Counted from the stretch's first letter, positions 19,546 through 29,231 are shown. The stretch is DNA of 64,000 nucleotides from Ruegeria lacuscaerulensis (GCF_013034685.1 NZ_WQGO01000003.1:248001-312000); one strand, 5' to 3'. Notes: generated by a model not told the origin, from the letters alone. Made by a program: numbers and translations.

Positions 19546-20909
19546 CCGCGATAGACCGTCGCTGTGTCACCCAGATAATTGTCCCACGCAAACCAGTACG
19601 AGATATGTCCGGCCACGCGCGGCAATTCTGTGCCGTCTGGCCCGAACAGCGCCTCTTCGGTCAGGCGCCACTTTCCGCCCTTCTGGTCGACCAGCCCACC
19701 ATCTGACGCGGTAAAGCGGTTGGACTTGCGCTCATAGGCGCGAACGGCGCGTTTGTCGGGGTTGCCGATCAGCACCAAGGGCCGGTTGGCAATCGCGTCA
19801 TTGATCACCCGCGTGTTGCTGAACGCATCCAGCGGCCATGCGCGCGCCGCACCGAACTGGCGGATGGCGAAGACATAGTCCTTCTGCCGGTGCTGCGACT
19901 GATCGACCAGCGCCGGAAACATCAACTCGGACGAGGCGAAATAGTCGCGATATACCACACCCGACCCATAGTTGCGCCGGTGGCCGGTGCTGAGCGACAG
20001 AACCTGGGTCTTGGGATGCGACGCCTTCCAGCTTTGCCATGTGGTGATGACCACAGGGCGCTGTTTCAACTCGATCCCGCTGTCGACCAGAGGGCCGACG
20101 ACCGGTTTGCCGGAGTATTGGTTCCACAACGAATGGGTCTCGCGGTCAAACATCAGCTTGTTCGAACGGTACAGGAAGCCCGATGAACCAAAGACAAAGG
20201 GCTTCCGCCGTCCTTCAACCTGGGTCTCAAACAAGATACCCGACCCGCAGAGCGTACAATAGGCCAGTGCGACCGGGACGCCTCCGATCACTTCGTTGAA
20301 CATTTCGTGCCAGCCCATGATGCGCAGCGGATAGGCGCGCTCATCCCCGTTGATCGAAACACCAAAGACCAGATCGCCGTCCTTCAGATAATCCGCATCC
20401 GAGGCAGAGATCAGTGTAGGATTGTCCAACGAAGGGATGCCGTCCTTTTGAACACCGCCCCATGTGATTTCTTCCAACCGGATCTTCATCTTGTCGCGTT
20501 GCAGATATTCGGGCCGCAGGAATTCGTCGAAATTCTGGTCGATGCCCAGCAACACTTCGCGCTTGAACGGGATTAGCGAGGGGTGAGGCACGACTTGCGG
20601 GTTCTTTTCCTGCCAGATCATCCAGTCGAACCAGTCGGTACCAATATCTTCGCCGGTGAGGGTGCGCATGACCTGGGTGATGTCATCGCTGCGGCGACGG
20701 CCATAGCGCATGGCGGTCAGCAGGGCGGGCACGACGTCAGGGCTGCCGCGCTCGACCAGAAATTTCATGCTTTTCTCGAAATCCGTGCGACTGCTGTACA
20801 GCGTGGACCGAACCGCGTCCAGCACAGGGTCCGTTTGCGCAGACAGGGCACCGGGCATGGCCGTTGCGGCCCCAAGTAATCCTACAAAATTGCGGCGCGT
20901 TATTGACAT
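19542..20909 (-). CDS. DUF3179 domain protein, Tat-exported
   Basis: A 455-residue protein with a twin-arginine signal (SITRRNFVGLLGAATAMPG...SAQ), so export of a folded, perhaps cofactor-bearing protein is predicted. DUF3179 features are visible: YPLRIMGWHEMFNEVIGG, ALAYCTLCGSGILFE with a CxxC pair, GSSGFLYRSNKLMFDRET, LWNQYSGKPVVGP, and VLSLSTGHRRNYG. The family function is unknown; the CTLCGS pair and conserved His/Arg suggest a redox or metal site (inference). The ATG at 20909 follows GGAGGATGC. It is convergent with the ClC gene. Confidence 0.85.
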   Translation of the reverse strand: MSITRRNFVGLLGAATAMPGALSAQTDPVLDAVRSTLYSSRTDFEKSMKFLVERGSPDVVPALLTAMRYGRRRSDDITQVMRTLTGEDIGTDWFDWMIWQEKNPQVVPHPSLIPFKREVLLGIDQNFDEFLRPEYLQRDKMKIRLEEITWGGVQKDGIPSLDNPTLISASDADYLKDGDLVFGVSINGDERAYPLRIMGWHEMFNEVIGGVPVALAYCTLCGSGILFETQVEGRRKPFVFGSSGFLYRSNKLMFDRETHSLWNQYSGKPVVGPLVDSGIELKQRPVVITTWQSWKASHPKTQVLSLSTGHRRNYGSGVVYRDYFASSELMFPALVDQSQHRQKDYVFAIRQFGAARAWPLDAFSNTRVINDAIANRPLVLIGNPDKRAVRAYERKSNRFTASDGGLVDQKGGKWRLTEEALFGPDGTELPRVAGHISYWFAWDNYLGDTATVYRG

Positions 20910-21173
20910 TGCATCCTCCGGCTGATGATCGAGCGTATTCTGCCTTGCCGCGACCTAAAATGCATTCAACAGGCGCGTGAACCGGGCGTGAGCGGCCGCT
21001 TCCTTGATCGAAAACCGGTTTTGTCGGTAAGATTACGGAAAGCGACCCGGTTTCGATTTGAGAAATACAACCTGATTATTTCCGGGTTTTTGGTGAATTG
21101 ACGACGCAGAAGTTTGCGCCACCTGATACGACTGATCTGATTTTGTGCCTAAACTCATATAGTTGGAGGCAAT
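20910..21173. promoter_or_regulatory. Divergent intergenic region with palindrome AAAACCGGTTTT
   Basis: No gene is seen. A perfect 12-bp palindrome AAAACCGGTTTT lies at 21011-21022, and a related inverted element (ACCCGGTTTCGA, 21045-21056) lies just downstream, so TCGAAA-ACCGG-like half sites occur in both orientations. These may be operator sites for the DUF3179 gene or for the micro-ORF/oxidoreductase unit. Confidence 0.4.
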
Positions 21174-21299
21174 ATGCGAATGAATTTGAAGAACCTCTCT
21201 TTGCGGGTCCCCGTGGCCCCTAACGCACACGTGCGTTGGTTCCGCGATAGTGTGTGCAACCCCTGCTTGTTGTCCGGTCCCTTTGCTGGTGCGCGATGA
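21174..21299 (+). CDS. Micro-ORF 1, 41-residue Cys-containing peptide
   Basis: A possible 41-residue peptide preceded by TTGGAGGCAAT, one of the best ribosome sites in this region. It is basic at the start (MRMNLKNLSLR), contains HVRWFRDSVCNPC with a CxxC-type pair, and ends FAGAR. Its TGA lies in an ATGA overlap with micro-ORF 2. A perfect inverted repeat (AACGCAC-AC-GTGCGTT, 21222-21237) falls inside the coding sequence, so a leader/attenuator or operator reading is a real alternative. The family is not recognised. Confidence 0.45.
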   Translation: MRMNLKNLSLRVPVAPNAHVRWFRDSVCNPCLLSGPFAGAR

Positions 21300-21424
21300 G
21301 TAAGTCCACAGTGATCAGCCCCATCGGCAGAAATTTGCTTGTGATCTTGGGCGGTTGCCCGGTTTCTGTTCCGGGCTGTGATTGTGGTTTGCACCGCTGG
21401 GGGCAAGCAGATGCGCGTGTTTGA
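21296..21424 (+). CDS. Micro-ORF 2, 42-residue Cys-rich peptide
   Basis: A possible 42-residue peptide starting in an ATGA overlap with micro-ORF 1 and ending 14 bases inside the oxidoreductase gene. It has a leader-like N-terminal half (STVISPIGRNLLVILGG) followed by a short C-terminal half with three Cys (CPVSVPGCDCGLHRW). The GG before the first Cys resembles a double-Gly leader boundary, but this is a pattern seen by eye only. No ribosome site of its own is needed if it is coupled to micro-ORF 1. The family is not recognised. Confidence 0.4.
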   Translation: MSKSTVISPIGRNLLVILGGCPVSVPGCDCGLHRWGQADARV

Positions 21425-22736
21425 TGTTGCCGTCATAGGGGCGGGACCCGCCGCCTACGCCGCGCTGACCGCAATGCGCGGGCAGGCTTTATCTATAGCG
21501 GTCATAACCGGCGCAACCAAACGCTCCAATGTCGAAGGTCCGCCCAAAATTGTTTCGGTCGCCTATGAGCGCCAACAACCTGCGCACCTGACGGAACGCA
21601 CCGTTGTGTCCGAGGGAGCACCACCACTGTTTTCTTCAGCCGAGATTGGGGGATTGGCCAATTATTGGGGCAAGCAGTTGCAGCTCTATGACAGCGGTGA
21701 TCCCTGGGGCGACGGCCCTTTTCTTGAAAGCTGGAAGGATTACTGCGCCGCCTGCGATACGGTGCAGGCCGACCTCGAAATAACTGGCGGTGTCCGGCGA
21801 GAGCGTTTGGACAACGGATTTGAAAAAAGCGCTCCACGGTTGTTGACCGGAACCGCGCAGGCACCGGGGTCCGGGCTTGATGCCATGGCCCTGGCATTCA
21901 AGGCGCGTCTGAATGAGCTTGAGCAAGCCGAACCTATTGATGGGCGGGTGCATCGGATTGAGGCCCGCGAGGGGCTGGTCTCAATAGAACTGGACGGAGG
22001 CAATGTGCTTCAGGCACGCTGTGTCTTTCTGGCGGCAGGTGTGTGGGGCACAGCCAGCTTGCTGATGCGCAGCGTATCGCAACTCAACCGACTAATGTTT
22101 CGCGACCACGCGCCCTATACGATCAACTGCTTTCGACTGGATCGCGCTTTGGGCTCGGCCCGCAGCTACGCGGATCGGGGGAATTTCAATGCGCTGACGT
22201 TGAAACACAAGGTGGATGGGCGCTGTGATATGTTCGCCTCAGTCTACGCGGTGTCACAGGCGCCGATCAGTTTGTTGACGGCCACTTTCGGACTGGGGCC
22301 GCATCTGAGGGGCAAGCGCATCGGTCGCCTGATCGACTTCGTCCAACCCGTTCGGATATGGACCCCCAGAACACAGGTTCAATTGCGCTATGATCTGCAC
22401 CATACAACGGTCGAAGCTGTTCAACTACCTGACCCTGACGGTGACACGCAGCTGCAGCGCCTGTTGGAGTGGCTGTCAGCGCATAGGGTGCGCCACACGC
22501 TTGGGACAACTGCACCGGGTCAAGGGTTCCACTACCACGACCTGACTTTCGGCCCGAAAGAAGACCCAGTCGATGATGTGGTGCGATCGGCATTTAGCGG
22601 TTTAGTTCGGGTTGTCGACGCCTCATGTTTGCAAAGGATCGGATGCCCTCCGCATACATTGACGTCGATGGCACAAGCTTTTGCACGGGTACGGCACGAC
22701 CTTCAGGCAAACCAAGCAATGCGGAGGGCGATTTAG
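21411..22736 (+). CDS. FAD-dependent oxidoreductase, GMC-like
   Basis: A 441-residue flavoprotein. The N-terminus FDVAVIGAGPAAYAAL is a dinucleotide-binding motif, ARCVFLAAGVWGTASLLMRS is the second FAD strand, and the C-terminal VVDASCLQRIGCPPHTLTSMAQAFA resembles the GMC C-terminal active-site block, though the usual His-Asn pair is not obvious. The middle (substrate) part matches nothing I know. ATG 21411 (GGGGG eight bases upstream) makes the protein start at the FAD motif; GTG 21378 is an in-frame alternative. It overlaps micro-ORF 2 and converges on DUF427. Substrate unknown. Confidence 0.75.
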   Translation: MRVFDVAVIGAGPAAYAALTAMRGQALSIAVITGATKRSNVEGPPKIVSVAYERQQPAHLTERTVVSEGAPPLFSSAEIGGLANYWGKQLQLYDSGDPWGDGPFLESWKDYCAACDTVQADLEITGGVRRERLDNGFEKSAPRLLTGTAQAPGSGLDAMALAFKARLNELEQAEPIDGRVHRIEAREGLVSIELDGGNVLQARCVFLAAGVWGTASLLMRSVSQLNRLMFRDHAPYTINCFRLDRALGSARSYADRGNFNALTLKHKVDGRCDMFASVYAVSQAPISLLTATFGLGPHLRGKRIGRLIDFVQPVRIWTPRTQVQLRYDLHHTTVEAVQLPDPDGDTQLQRLLEWLSAHRVRHTLGTTAPGQGFHYHDLTFGPKEDPVDDVVRSAFSGLVRVVDASCLQRIGCPPHTLTSMAQAFARVRHDLQANQAMRRAI

Positions 22737-22746
22737 CCCGGTCGTC

Positions 22747-23088
22747 CTAGATTTGTTCGACCTTGACCGACTCGAGGCGATAGAACGCGATGTGATCCTT
22801 GATCTCGGCCACGGCTTGGATTGGGTCCTCATAGCTCCAAGCCGCGTTTTCTGTAGTTGAGGACTTATTGACGATCGAGAAATGCGTGGCGTCGCCCTTA
22901 TGCGGGCAATGGGTGCTTTTGTCCGTGCGGTCCAGAAAGGCCATGGCGATATCGCTGCGGGGGAAATAGATGACCGGTTCCAAATCACCTTCCAGCAGTT
23001 CAAGCGCATTGGTGGTTTCGCCCAAAATGGCACCGCCCGAACGTACGCTCCACTTGCCAGACGCTTTGCTGATGGTGATCTCGGTCAT
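22747..23088 (-). CDS. DUF427 domain protein
   Basis: A 113-residue single-domain protein. The pattern of an N-terminal SGKWSVRSGGAILGET strand pair, VIYFPRSDIAMAFL, and THCPHKGDATHFSIV with a conserved CPxKG segment, then AAWSYEDPIQAVAEIKDHIAFY, identifies DUF427. The biochemical role is not established; a nucleotide- or metal-binding role has been suggested for the fold. It is followed 65 bases later, on the same strand, by the aminopeptidase gene. Confidence 0.88.
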   Translation of the reverse strand: MTEITISKASGKWSVRSGGAILGETTNALELLEGDLEPVIYFPRSDIAMAFLDRTDKSTHCPHKGDATHFSIVNKSSTTENAAWSYEDPIQAVAEIKDHIAFYRLESVKVEQI

Positions 23089-23153
23089 AAATATTCCTTC
23101 CCCTTAAGTTGTTTCGGGCCTCTCCTCTGCCCTGTGAGTGTGACAGTCTTGTG

Positions 23154-24935
23154 TCAGATCGGCGCGGTTGCGGCATCCAACCACAGTTGCGCGGCTGGGC
23201 CCAGCCTGGGTCGGATTTTTTCCGTAACGTCGCGGTGATAGGCGTTCAGCCAGTCGCGCTCAGCCGTGCTGAGCATTTCGACCACAATCAACCGACGGTC
23301 GATGGGCACAAATGTGAGTGTTCGCCAGTTCAACATCGCCCGCTCGTCGTCGCCACCGGGTAGGGCAGGGGCCTCTTGCACCACCACGAGGTTTTCGATG
23401 CGGATGCCAAAAGCCCCTTCGCGGTAATAGCCCGGCTCGTTTGACAGGATCATGCCCGGCTTCAACGGCACATGGCTGACGCGCGATAGGCGCTGAGGGC
23501 CCTCGTGCACGCTTAGATACGCGCCCACGCCGTGGCCGACGCCATGGTTGAAATCCTGCCCCGCCGCCCACAAGGGCGTTCGCGCCACGCATTCGATATC
23601 TCGTCCGGCCAAGCCCACGGGCCAGCGCAGCATCGACATGTCGATCATGCCTTTCAGAACGCGGGTAAAGCAGGCTTTCTCTTCGTTCCCAACCTCGCCA
23701 ATGGCGATGGTCCGGGTGATATCGGTGGTGCCATCAAGATACTGACCGCCGCTGTCCAGAACCAGAATATTGCCGTTTTCCAGCAGGGTATCGGTTTCTT
23801 CGGTCACGCGGTAATGCATGATCGCCCCATTGGGACCGGTGCCCGCGATGGTGTCGAACGAGATATCCTGAAGCGCGTTGTCCTTGCGGCGGTTGTCCTC
23901 CAGCCGCGTCACCACCTGCGTTTCGGTTACACTGCCGGGGTGCTGCGTGTCCAGCCAGCACAATGTCTCGACCACGGCAACGGCATCGCGCAAATGCGCC
24001 TCGGCGCTGCCCGCGATCTCGGCTGGGTTCTTGCAGGCTTTGGGCAAGGCACAGGGATCGCCAGCATCTATGGCTTTGTCCTGCAATGTATCTGCCACGA
24101 TCTGCGGCAGCGTTCCCAAATCGACCTGTACCGGCCCCTCCAGCGCGGCAACAGCGTCAAGAAACGCCTCGGGCGCGCGTAGCCGAACCTGAGGCTCCAA
24201 GGGCGCAGACAGTTTCTCTGCCGCCATGAACAGATCGACACCTCCATCTGCATGCAAAATGGCAAACCCATGGGCCACGGGGTTATATCCGATATCCGAG
24301 CCACGTACGTTCAGCAGCCACATGATCGAATCCGGTAAAGTGATCACGGCTGCCCCACATCCCGCGTCACGCAGTGCGGCGGCCAACCGAGCGATCTTGC
24401 TGTCCGAGGTCTCGCCCGCAAATTCAAGCGGGTGCTCCTTGACTGGGTTCATCGGCGGGGCAGGCTGATCGTCCCAAATGCTGTCAACCAGATTGGCAGA
24501 ACGCACCAGCTCAATCCCGGTACCTGCCAGATCCTTTTGCGCGCCGGCGATCTGAGCCGCCGCGTGCAGCCAGGGATCGAACCCCACCTTGCCACCTTGG
24601 GGCAACTGATCCTTCAACCACGCGCTCAGGGTGGTTTCGGGCCAGTTGACCGGAGTATATTCCGGCGCGACCTGTGCCTTGACCTGCGTGCGATAGCGCC
24701 CATCGACGAACACCCCGGCGACATCGGTCAACGCAACACAAAACCCGGCCGATCCTGTGAAGCCTGTCAACCACGCCAAACGCTCATCCCGAGGGGCCAC
24801 ATATTCGCCCTGATGCGCATCCGAGCGAGGGACCAAAAACCCGTCCAATCCAGCCTGAGCCATCTCTGTGCGCAAAGCGGCCAACCGGGGTGGCCCTTGT
24901 TCGGGGCGCGCGGTTACGGCAAAGGATTGGAACAT
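23154..24935 (-). CDS. pepP: Xaa-Pro aminopeptidase (M24B, long form)
   Basis: A 593-residue cytosolic metallopeptidase removing N-terminal residues before proline. The long form has two N-terminal creatinase-like domains (SDAHQGEYVAPRDERLAWLTGF; GVDLFMAAEKL), a catalytic pita-bread domain and a short C-terminal extension. Metal ligands can be placed in LVLDSGGQYLDGTTDITRT (two Asp), GHGVGAYLSVHEG (His), NEPGYY (Glu) and IRIENLVVV (Glu). The symbol follows the activity; orthology to E. coli pepP is loose because that protein is shorter. Confidence 0.92.
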   Translation of the reverse strand: MFQSFAVTARPEQGPPRLAALRTEMAQAGLDGFLVPRSDAHQGEYVAPRDERLAWLTGFTGSAGFCVALTDVAGVFVDGRYRTQVKAQVAPEYTPVNWPETTLSAWLKDQLPQGGKVGFDPWLHAAAQIAGAQKDLAGTGIELVRSANLVDSIWDDQPAPPMNPVKEHPLEFAGETSDSKIARLAAALRDAGCGAAVITLPDSIMWLLNVRGSDIGYNPVAHGFAILHADGGVDLFMAAEKLSAPLEPQVRLRAPEAFLDAVAALEGPVQVDLGTLPQIVADTLQDKAIDAGDPCALPKACKNPAEIAGSAEAHLRDAVAVVETLCWLDTQHPGSVTETQVVTRLEDNRRKDNALQDISFDTIAGTGPNGAIMHYRVTEETDTLLENGNILVLDSGGQYLDGTTDITRTIAIGEVGNEEKACFTRVLKGMIDMSMLRWPVGLAGRDIECVARTPLWAAGQDFNHGVGHGVGAYLSVHEGPQRLSRVSHVPLKPGMILSNEPGYYREGAFGIRIENLVVVQEAPALPGGDDERAMLNWRTLTFVPIDRRLIVVEMLSTAERDWLNAYHRDVTEKIRPRLGPAAQLWLDAATAPI

Positions 24936-24999
24936 TTATTACCTCATCACTTCAGGGCCGCGCCCTTCGATTTATGACAACGACAGGCCAAAGCCGCGT

Positions 25000-26877
25000 T
25001 CAACCGACCTTGCGCATACCCATCACACGGGCGCGCGCCCTTGGGTCATTGTCGAAGAGGGCGGCAAGCTGTTCGGTCATTGCACCGGCAAGCTGTTCGA
25101 CATCGGTAATCGTGACAGCACGGTCATAATACCGTGTCACGTCATGGCCGATCCCGATGGCCAGCAGTTCGACCATATTGCGCTTTTCCACCATGGCGAT
25201 GACGTCGCGCAGATGCTTTTCCAGATAGTTAGCCGGGTTCACGCTGAGCGTTGAATCATCAACCGGCGCCCCGTCCGAGATCACCATCAGGATCTTGCGC
25301 TGTTCGCGCCGCATCATCATCCGGCGATGGGCCCATTCCAGCGCTTCGCCGTCGATGTTTTCCTTCAGCAGGCCTTCTTTCATCATTAGGCCCAGATTTG
25401 GGCGCGCTCGCCGCCAGGGCGCATCAGCCCCCTTGTAGATGATGTGGCGCAGATCGTTCAAACGCCCCGGCTGCTGCGGGCGACCGTCGTTCAACCACGC
25501 CTCACGTGCCTGCCCACCCTTCCATGCACGGGTGGTAAAGCCCAGAATCTCGACCTTGACGTTGCAGCGTTCCAGCGTCCGCGCCAGAACATCGGCACAG
25601 ATCGCAGCGATTGAGATCGGACGCCCGCGCATCGAGCCGGAGTTATCCAGCAGCAACGTCACCACGGTGTCGCGGAACTCGGTGTCCTTTTCCATCTTGA
25701 AGCTCAGCGGCGTGGTCGGATTCGCCACCACCCGAGCCAAACGACTGGCGTCCAGAATGCCTTCTTCCAGATCGAATTCCCAACTGCGGTTCTGTTGCGC
25801 CTGAAGGCGGCGCTGCAACTTGTTGGCCAGCCGGCTCACTGCGCCCTTTAGCGGCTCTAGCTGTTGATCCAGATAAGCGCGCAACCGTTCCAATTCGGCC
25901 GGTTCGGCCAGATCTTCGGCCGCGATCTCCTCGTCATGGGTGTTCAGATAAACCTTATAATCCGGGTCCGCATCCGAAGCTGGCGGTGGCGCCGGGGGCT
26001 CCAGCGGAGCCTCCCCTTCGGGCATCTCAGCCTCGTCGCCCATCTCTTCATCAGCCATCTCATCCATCGAGACCTGGGCCTGCGACTGATCCTGCTGCTC
26101 TTCCTGGCTCTGTTCCGGCGTGGCGTCAGCGTCCTGCTCGTCTTGTTCATCCTGACCGGTGCTGTCGGGGTCAGGCTGCTCTTCAGCGTCCTCTTCGGCC
26201 TGATCTTCCTGCTCGTCATCCAACTCATCCGGGTCATCGCCCAGCTGGTCACCATAGCCCAGGTCTTTGATCACTTGACGCGCGAATTTGGCAAACTCGG
26301 CTTGATCCGAAAGAACCTCACCAATGTTCTCGAGAACGCCACCAGCCTGTTCCTCGATGAACCCGCGCCACAGGTTCATGATGTTTTCCGCCGCCGGAGG
26401 CAGATCGCGCCCCGTGGCCAGATGCCGGATCAGATACCCTGCCGCAACCGACAAGGGCGCGTCCGCAGGTTGCTTGCATTGGTCATAACCACGCCGGATC
26501 GCCTCATGCCCGATCTTGACGTCGATATTGCTGGCGGTGCCTGGCATATCGCGCGCGCCCATCGCCTCGCACCGGGCGGTTTCCATCGCCTCATACAAAT
26601 CCCGCGCCATATCCCCCGGAGGCGCATAGCGCGCATGGGTCGCGTCATCATGATATCGACGCTGCAAAGCCAAGGCATCCGCCGTCCCGCGCGCCAGCAA
26701 CACCTCTTCACGTGTCATGCGGCGGCTGACCTGCGGCAGACGCATGGATTCGCCCGACAATCCCGACGGGTCGACAGTGTAGGAAACGCTCAACTCTGGG
26801 TCGTCGGCCATGACCTTGGTGGCCTCGGCCAAGGCCTTCTTGAACGGATCAGCAGGATTGTCGTTCTTCTGCACCAT
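25000..26877 (-). CDS. cobT: Aerobic cobaltochelatase subunit CobT
   Basis: A 625-residue subunit of CobNST, which inserts cobalt into hydrogenobyrinic acid a,c-diamide in the aerobic B12 pathway. The central 100-odd residues are extremely acidic (Asp/Glu/Gln runs), typical of CobT, and the C-terminal half is a von Willebrand A domain with a MIDAS motif LLLDNSGSM (Asp411, Ser413, Ser415). It lies 121 bases downstream of cobS on the same strand. cobN is not in the window. Confidence 0.95.
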   Translation of the reverse strand: MVQKNDNPADPFKKALAEATKVMADDPELSVSYTVDPSGLSGESMRLPQVSRRMTREEVLLARGTADALALQRRYHDDATHARYAPPGDMARDLYEAMETARCEAMGARDMPGTASNIDVKIGHEAIRRGYDQCKQPADAPLSVAAGYLIRHLATGRDLPPAAENIMNLWRGFIEEQAGGVLENIGEVLSDQAEFAKFARQVIKDLGYGDQLGDDPDELDDEQEDQAEEDAEEQPDPDSTGQDEQDEQDADATPEQSQEEQQDQSQAQVSMDEMADEEMGDEAEMPEGEAPLEPPAPPPASDADPDYKVYLNTHDEEIAAEDLAEPAELERLRAYLDQQLEPLKGAVSRLANKLQRRLQAQQNRSWEFDLEEGILDASRLARVVANPTTPLSFKMEKDTEFRDTVVTLLLDNSGSMRGRPISIAAICADVLARTLERCNVKVEILGFTTRAWKGGQAREAWLNDGRPQQPGRLNDLRHIIYKGADAPWRRARPNLGLMMKEGLLKENIDGEALEWAHRRMMMRREQRKILMVISDGAPVDDSTLSVNPANYLEKHLRDVIAMVEKRNMVELLAIGIGHDVTRYYDRAVTITDVEQLAGAMTEQLAALFDNDPRARARVMGMRKVG

Positions 26878-26998
26878 GTTCAGACGCCCTTTATTCTATG
26901 CAGGTCCATTGGCTCAACGCGCAGCGGGATCCACCTACATCTGGCCAAAAAATTTCCTCGCCGGAGGCATTGCGCCCGATATGGGCGCAAATCTCAGC

Positions 26999-27982
26999 TT
27001 ATCCGACACTGGCAGACGCTGCGCTTTCAGGCAATTCCTCGTCAAAACAACGCTGGTAGAACTCAGCAACGGTCTGACGTTCCAATTCGTCACACTTGTT
27101 CAGGAACGAAAGGCGGAACGCGTAGCCAACATTGCGGAAAATCTCGGCGTTTTGGGCCCAGTTAATCACTGTCCGCGGGCTCATGACCGTGGACAGATCG
27201 CCATTCATGAAAGCGGTCCGGGTCAGGTCAGCCACAGTCACCATCTGGCTGACGATCTTGCGGCCTTCGGCGGTGTTGTAATGCGGAGCCTTGGACAAGA
27301 CGATCATCGTCTCGGCGTCGTGGCTCAAGTAGTTCAGCGTTGCGACCAAAGACCAGCGGTCCATCTGCGCTTGGTTGATCTGTTGGGTGCCGTGGTAAAG
27401 ACCGGTGGTGTCGCCCAGGCCAACGGTGTTGGCGGTGGCGAACATGCGGAAATAGCGGTGCGGTGTCAGAATCTCGTTCTGGTCCAACAGGGTGAGGCTT
27501 CCGTTTGCCTCAAGCACACGCTGAAGTACGAACATGACGTCGGCTCGCCCGGCATCGTATTCGTCGAAGACGATCGCAACCGGGTTGCGCAAAGCCCAGG
27601 GCAGGATGCCCTCGCTGAATTCGGTGATCTGAACGCCATCCCGCAGTTTGATTGCGTCCTTGCCGATCAGGTCGATCCGGCTGATGTGACTGTCGAGGTT
27701 GACCCGCACTGCAGGCCAGTTCAGGCGTGCAGCGACCTGTTCAATATGGGTCGACTTACCTGTACCGTGATAGCCTTGGATCATCACCCGGCGGTTATGG
27801 GTAAAACCTGCCAAAATCGCGAGGGTCGTGTCGGGATCAAACTTGTAAGTCGAGTCAATCTCGGGAACCCGTTCGGTTGTTTCGTAAAAGCGTTTGACCT
27901 GCATATCGGTGTCGATGCCGAACACTTCGCGGACCGAAATCTCTTCTGAAGGATGTGCATTTGCGTCAATCGGCCAATCCAT
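26999..27982 (-). CDS. cobS: Aerobic cobaltochelatase subunit CobS
   Basis: A 327-residue AAA+ ATPase that powers the CobNST chelatase with CobT. Visible are Walker [10 protein letters not shown] at residues 70-78, Walker [17 protein letters not shown], sensor-1 region [20 protein letters not shown] and sensor-2 [12 protein letters not shown]. It starts with [21 protein letters not shown], the usual beginning in Rhodobacteraceae. Expressed ahead of cobT; its promoter should lie in 27983-28325. Confidence 0.95.
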   Translation of the reverse strand: MDWPIDANAHPSEEISVREVFGIDTDMQVKRFYETTERVPEIDSTYKFDPDTTLAILAGFTHNRRVMIQGYHGTGKSTHIEQVAARLNWPAVRVNLDSHISRIDLIGKDAIKLRDGVQITEFSEGILPWALRNPVAIVFDEYDAGRADVMFVLQRVLEANGSLTLLDQNEILTPHRYFRMFATANTVGLGDTTGLYHGTQQINQAQMDRWSLVATLNYLSHDAETMIVLSKAPHYNTAEGRKIVSQMVTVADLTRTAFMNGDLSTVMSPRTVINWAQNAEIFRNVGYAFRLSFLNKCDELERQTVAEFYQRCFDEELPESAASASVG

Positions 27983-28325
27983 GCCTGTCGTCCTTATCTT
28001 GATACCTCAGCCTCGCGCGGGCTTTCGAACCTGTGTGTGGTGCAACATATTCCGGGGAAGGGCAAGGAAAAGCCGCTCGGTTCGTGTGTCCTGCTGGATT
28101 TTCCCCAAAAAACGTCGTGATACCCAAATGCACAGATTTCGATTCAAGCTCATGCACCAGGCTGAACGGCTGTTGGAATGCCGAAGATCGGGGCCTTACT
28201 CTCTAGTTTTTGTTTGCCTCAATTCGATACAGGATCACATTGCTATGTTGTGATATGATTGGCATACTAACCTTATGTTTGGGCAAAACTTGTGTCCGGT
28301 GTTGTGTTTAGCGGTAAAGGTCTAG
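27983..28325. other. AT-richer non-coding stretch between cobS and the Hint gene
   Basis: A divergent intergenic region of 343 bases with no supported gene. Its right half is visibly more AT-rich than the neighbours (TATGAT-like boxes near 28250), in line with the AT-richer Hint gene that follows. It should hold the cobS promoter on the minus strand and that of the Hint gene on the plus strand. Confidence 0.4.
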
Positions 28326-29231
28326 ATGGCGCTTTCGATAATCGGCCCTTCTTCGCTTTCGATTCCCAGTGGATCGTCCACTGTGATGCAGCAATATTTT
28401 GCGACGAAATCTGGAGCATCCTGGAGTGTGGTCGTTTCTGGGACCGGTGGATTAGACCCGATGGATTACACCGTTTCGATTTCATCAAGCGGAGTTTTGA
28501 CTGTCGAGCTAACCGAAGGGGCCGTTATCCCACCGAACACGTCACTCACTCTTGAAATATTCGCTTCGACAGGACCCGGAAATGGAAACAACGACTCGCT
28601 CATTGTCACAGTTGCGCTGCCGGCAGGTACAGTTCCCTGTTTCGTAAAAGGCACTTTGATTGAGACCGAACATGGTCCTTGTCTCGTCGAAGACCTTGTT
28701 GTTGGGGACAAAGTCCGAACATCAAGCGGTGAACTATTGCCCATAGTATGGATTGGCCAAAAAACCCTTGGCGCAGAAGTATTGAAACGAACCCCCCATA
28801 TGCGCCCGGTTTGCATTCAAGAAGGATCATTCGGAGACGGCTTACCGAACCGCGACTTGTACGTCTCACCGCAGCATCGCATTGTTTTGGAGGGATGGCG
28901 TGCTGAACTGCTTTACGGAGAACCTCAGGTATTCGCAGCGGCCATTCATCTGGTCAACGACAAGACCATACGTCAGGTGCAATTGGATGAGCCTGTTACG
29001 TATTTTCACGTCGCATGTAGTCGCCACACGATCCTGACATCGAACGGTTTGCCAACAGAAAGCCTGTTTCTGGGCGAAATTGCTTTGATGTCATTCGATC
29101 GTGAAGACGTGCTGGAACTGCTGTCGCTGTTCCCCGAACTCCGTAGTGATACTTCCGGATGGAAGCAAACGCGCATACGCTGCTTGAAACGTCAGGAAGT
29201 ACAAGCGTTAAAGGCGTCTCTAAGTGCATAG
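28326..29231 (+). CDS. Hint-domain (Hedgehog/intein type) protein with N-terminal beta domain
   Basis: A 301-residue protein. Residues 1-100 look like a beta-sandwich (short Ser/Thr/Gly-rich strands such as VVVSGTGGLDPMDYTVSIS). From residue 103 a Hint_2-type domain follows: PCFVKGTLIETEHG with candidate nucleophile Cys105, VEDLVVGDKV, YVSPQHRIVL with the block-B His, and YFHVACSRHTILTSNGLPTE. There is no signal peptide; such proteins in Rhodobacteraceae are thought to be exported or self-processing, which is not shown here. The gene is more AT-rich than its neighbours and is inserted between cobS and the J-domain gene, suggesting acquisition. Confidence 0.85.
   Translation: MALSIIGPSSLSIPSGSSTVMQQYFATKSGASWSVVVSGTGGLDPMDYTVSISSSGVLTVELTEGAVIPPNTSLTLEIFASTGPGNGNNDSLIVTVALPAGTVPCFVKGTLIETEHGPCLVEDLVVGDKVRTSSGELLPIVWIGQKTLGAEVLKRTPHMRPVCIQEGSFGDGLPNRDLYVSPQHRIVLEGWRAELLYGEPQVFAAAIHLVNDKTIRQVQLDEPVTYFHVACSRHTILTSNGLPTESLFLGEIALMSFDREDVLELLSLFPELRSDTSGWKQTRIRCLKRQEVQALKASLSA

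Noticed and set aside
21155..21436. Minus-strand open frame opposite the micro-ORFs
   Set aside because: No ribosome site, no family features, and it overlaps both micro-ORFs with better translation signals.
25864..27165. Long plus-strand open frame (433 codons) opposite cobT
   Set aside because: It is antisense to the acidic region of cobT; its hydrophobic Leu/Ile-rich translation comes from the reverse complement of Asp/Glu codons and shows no family features.
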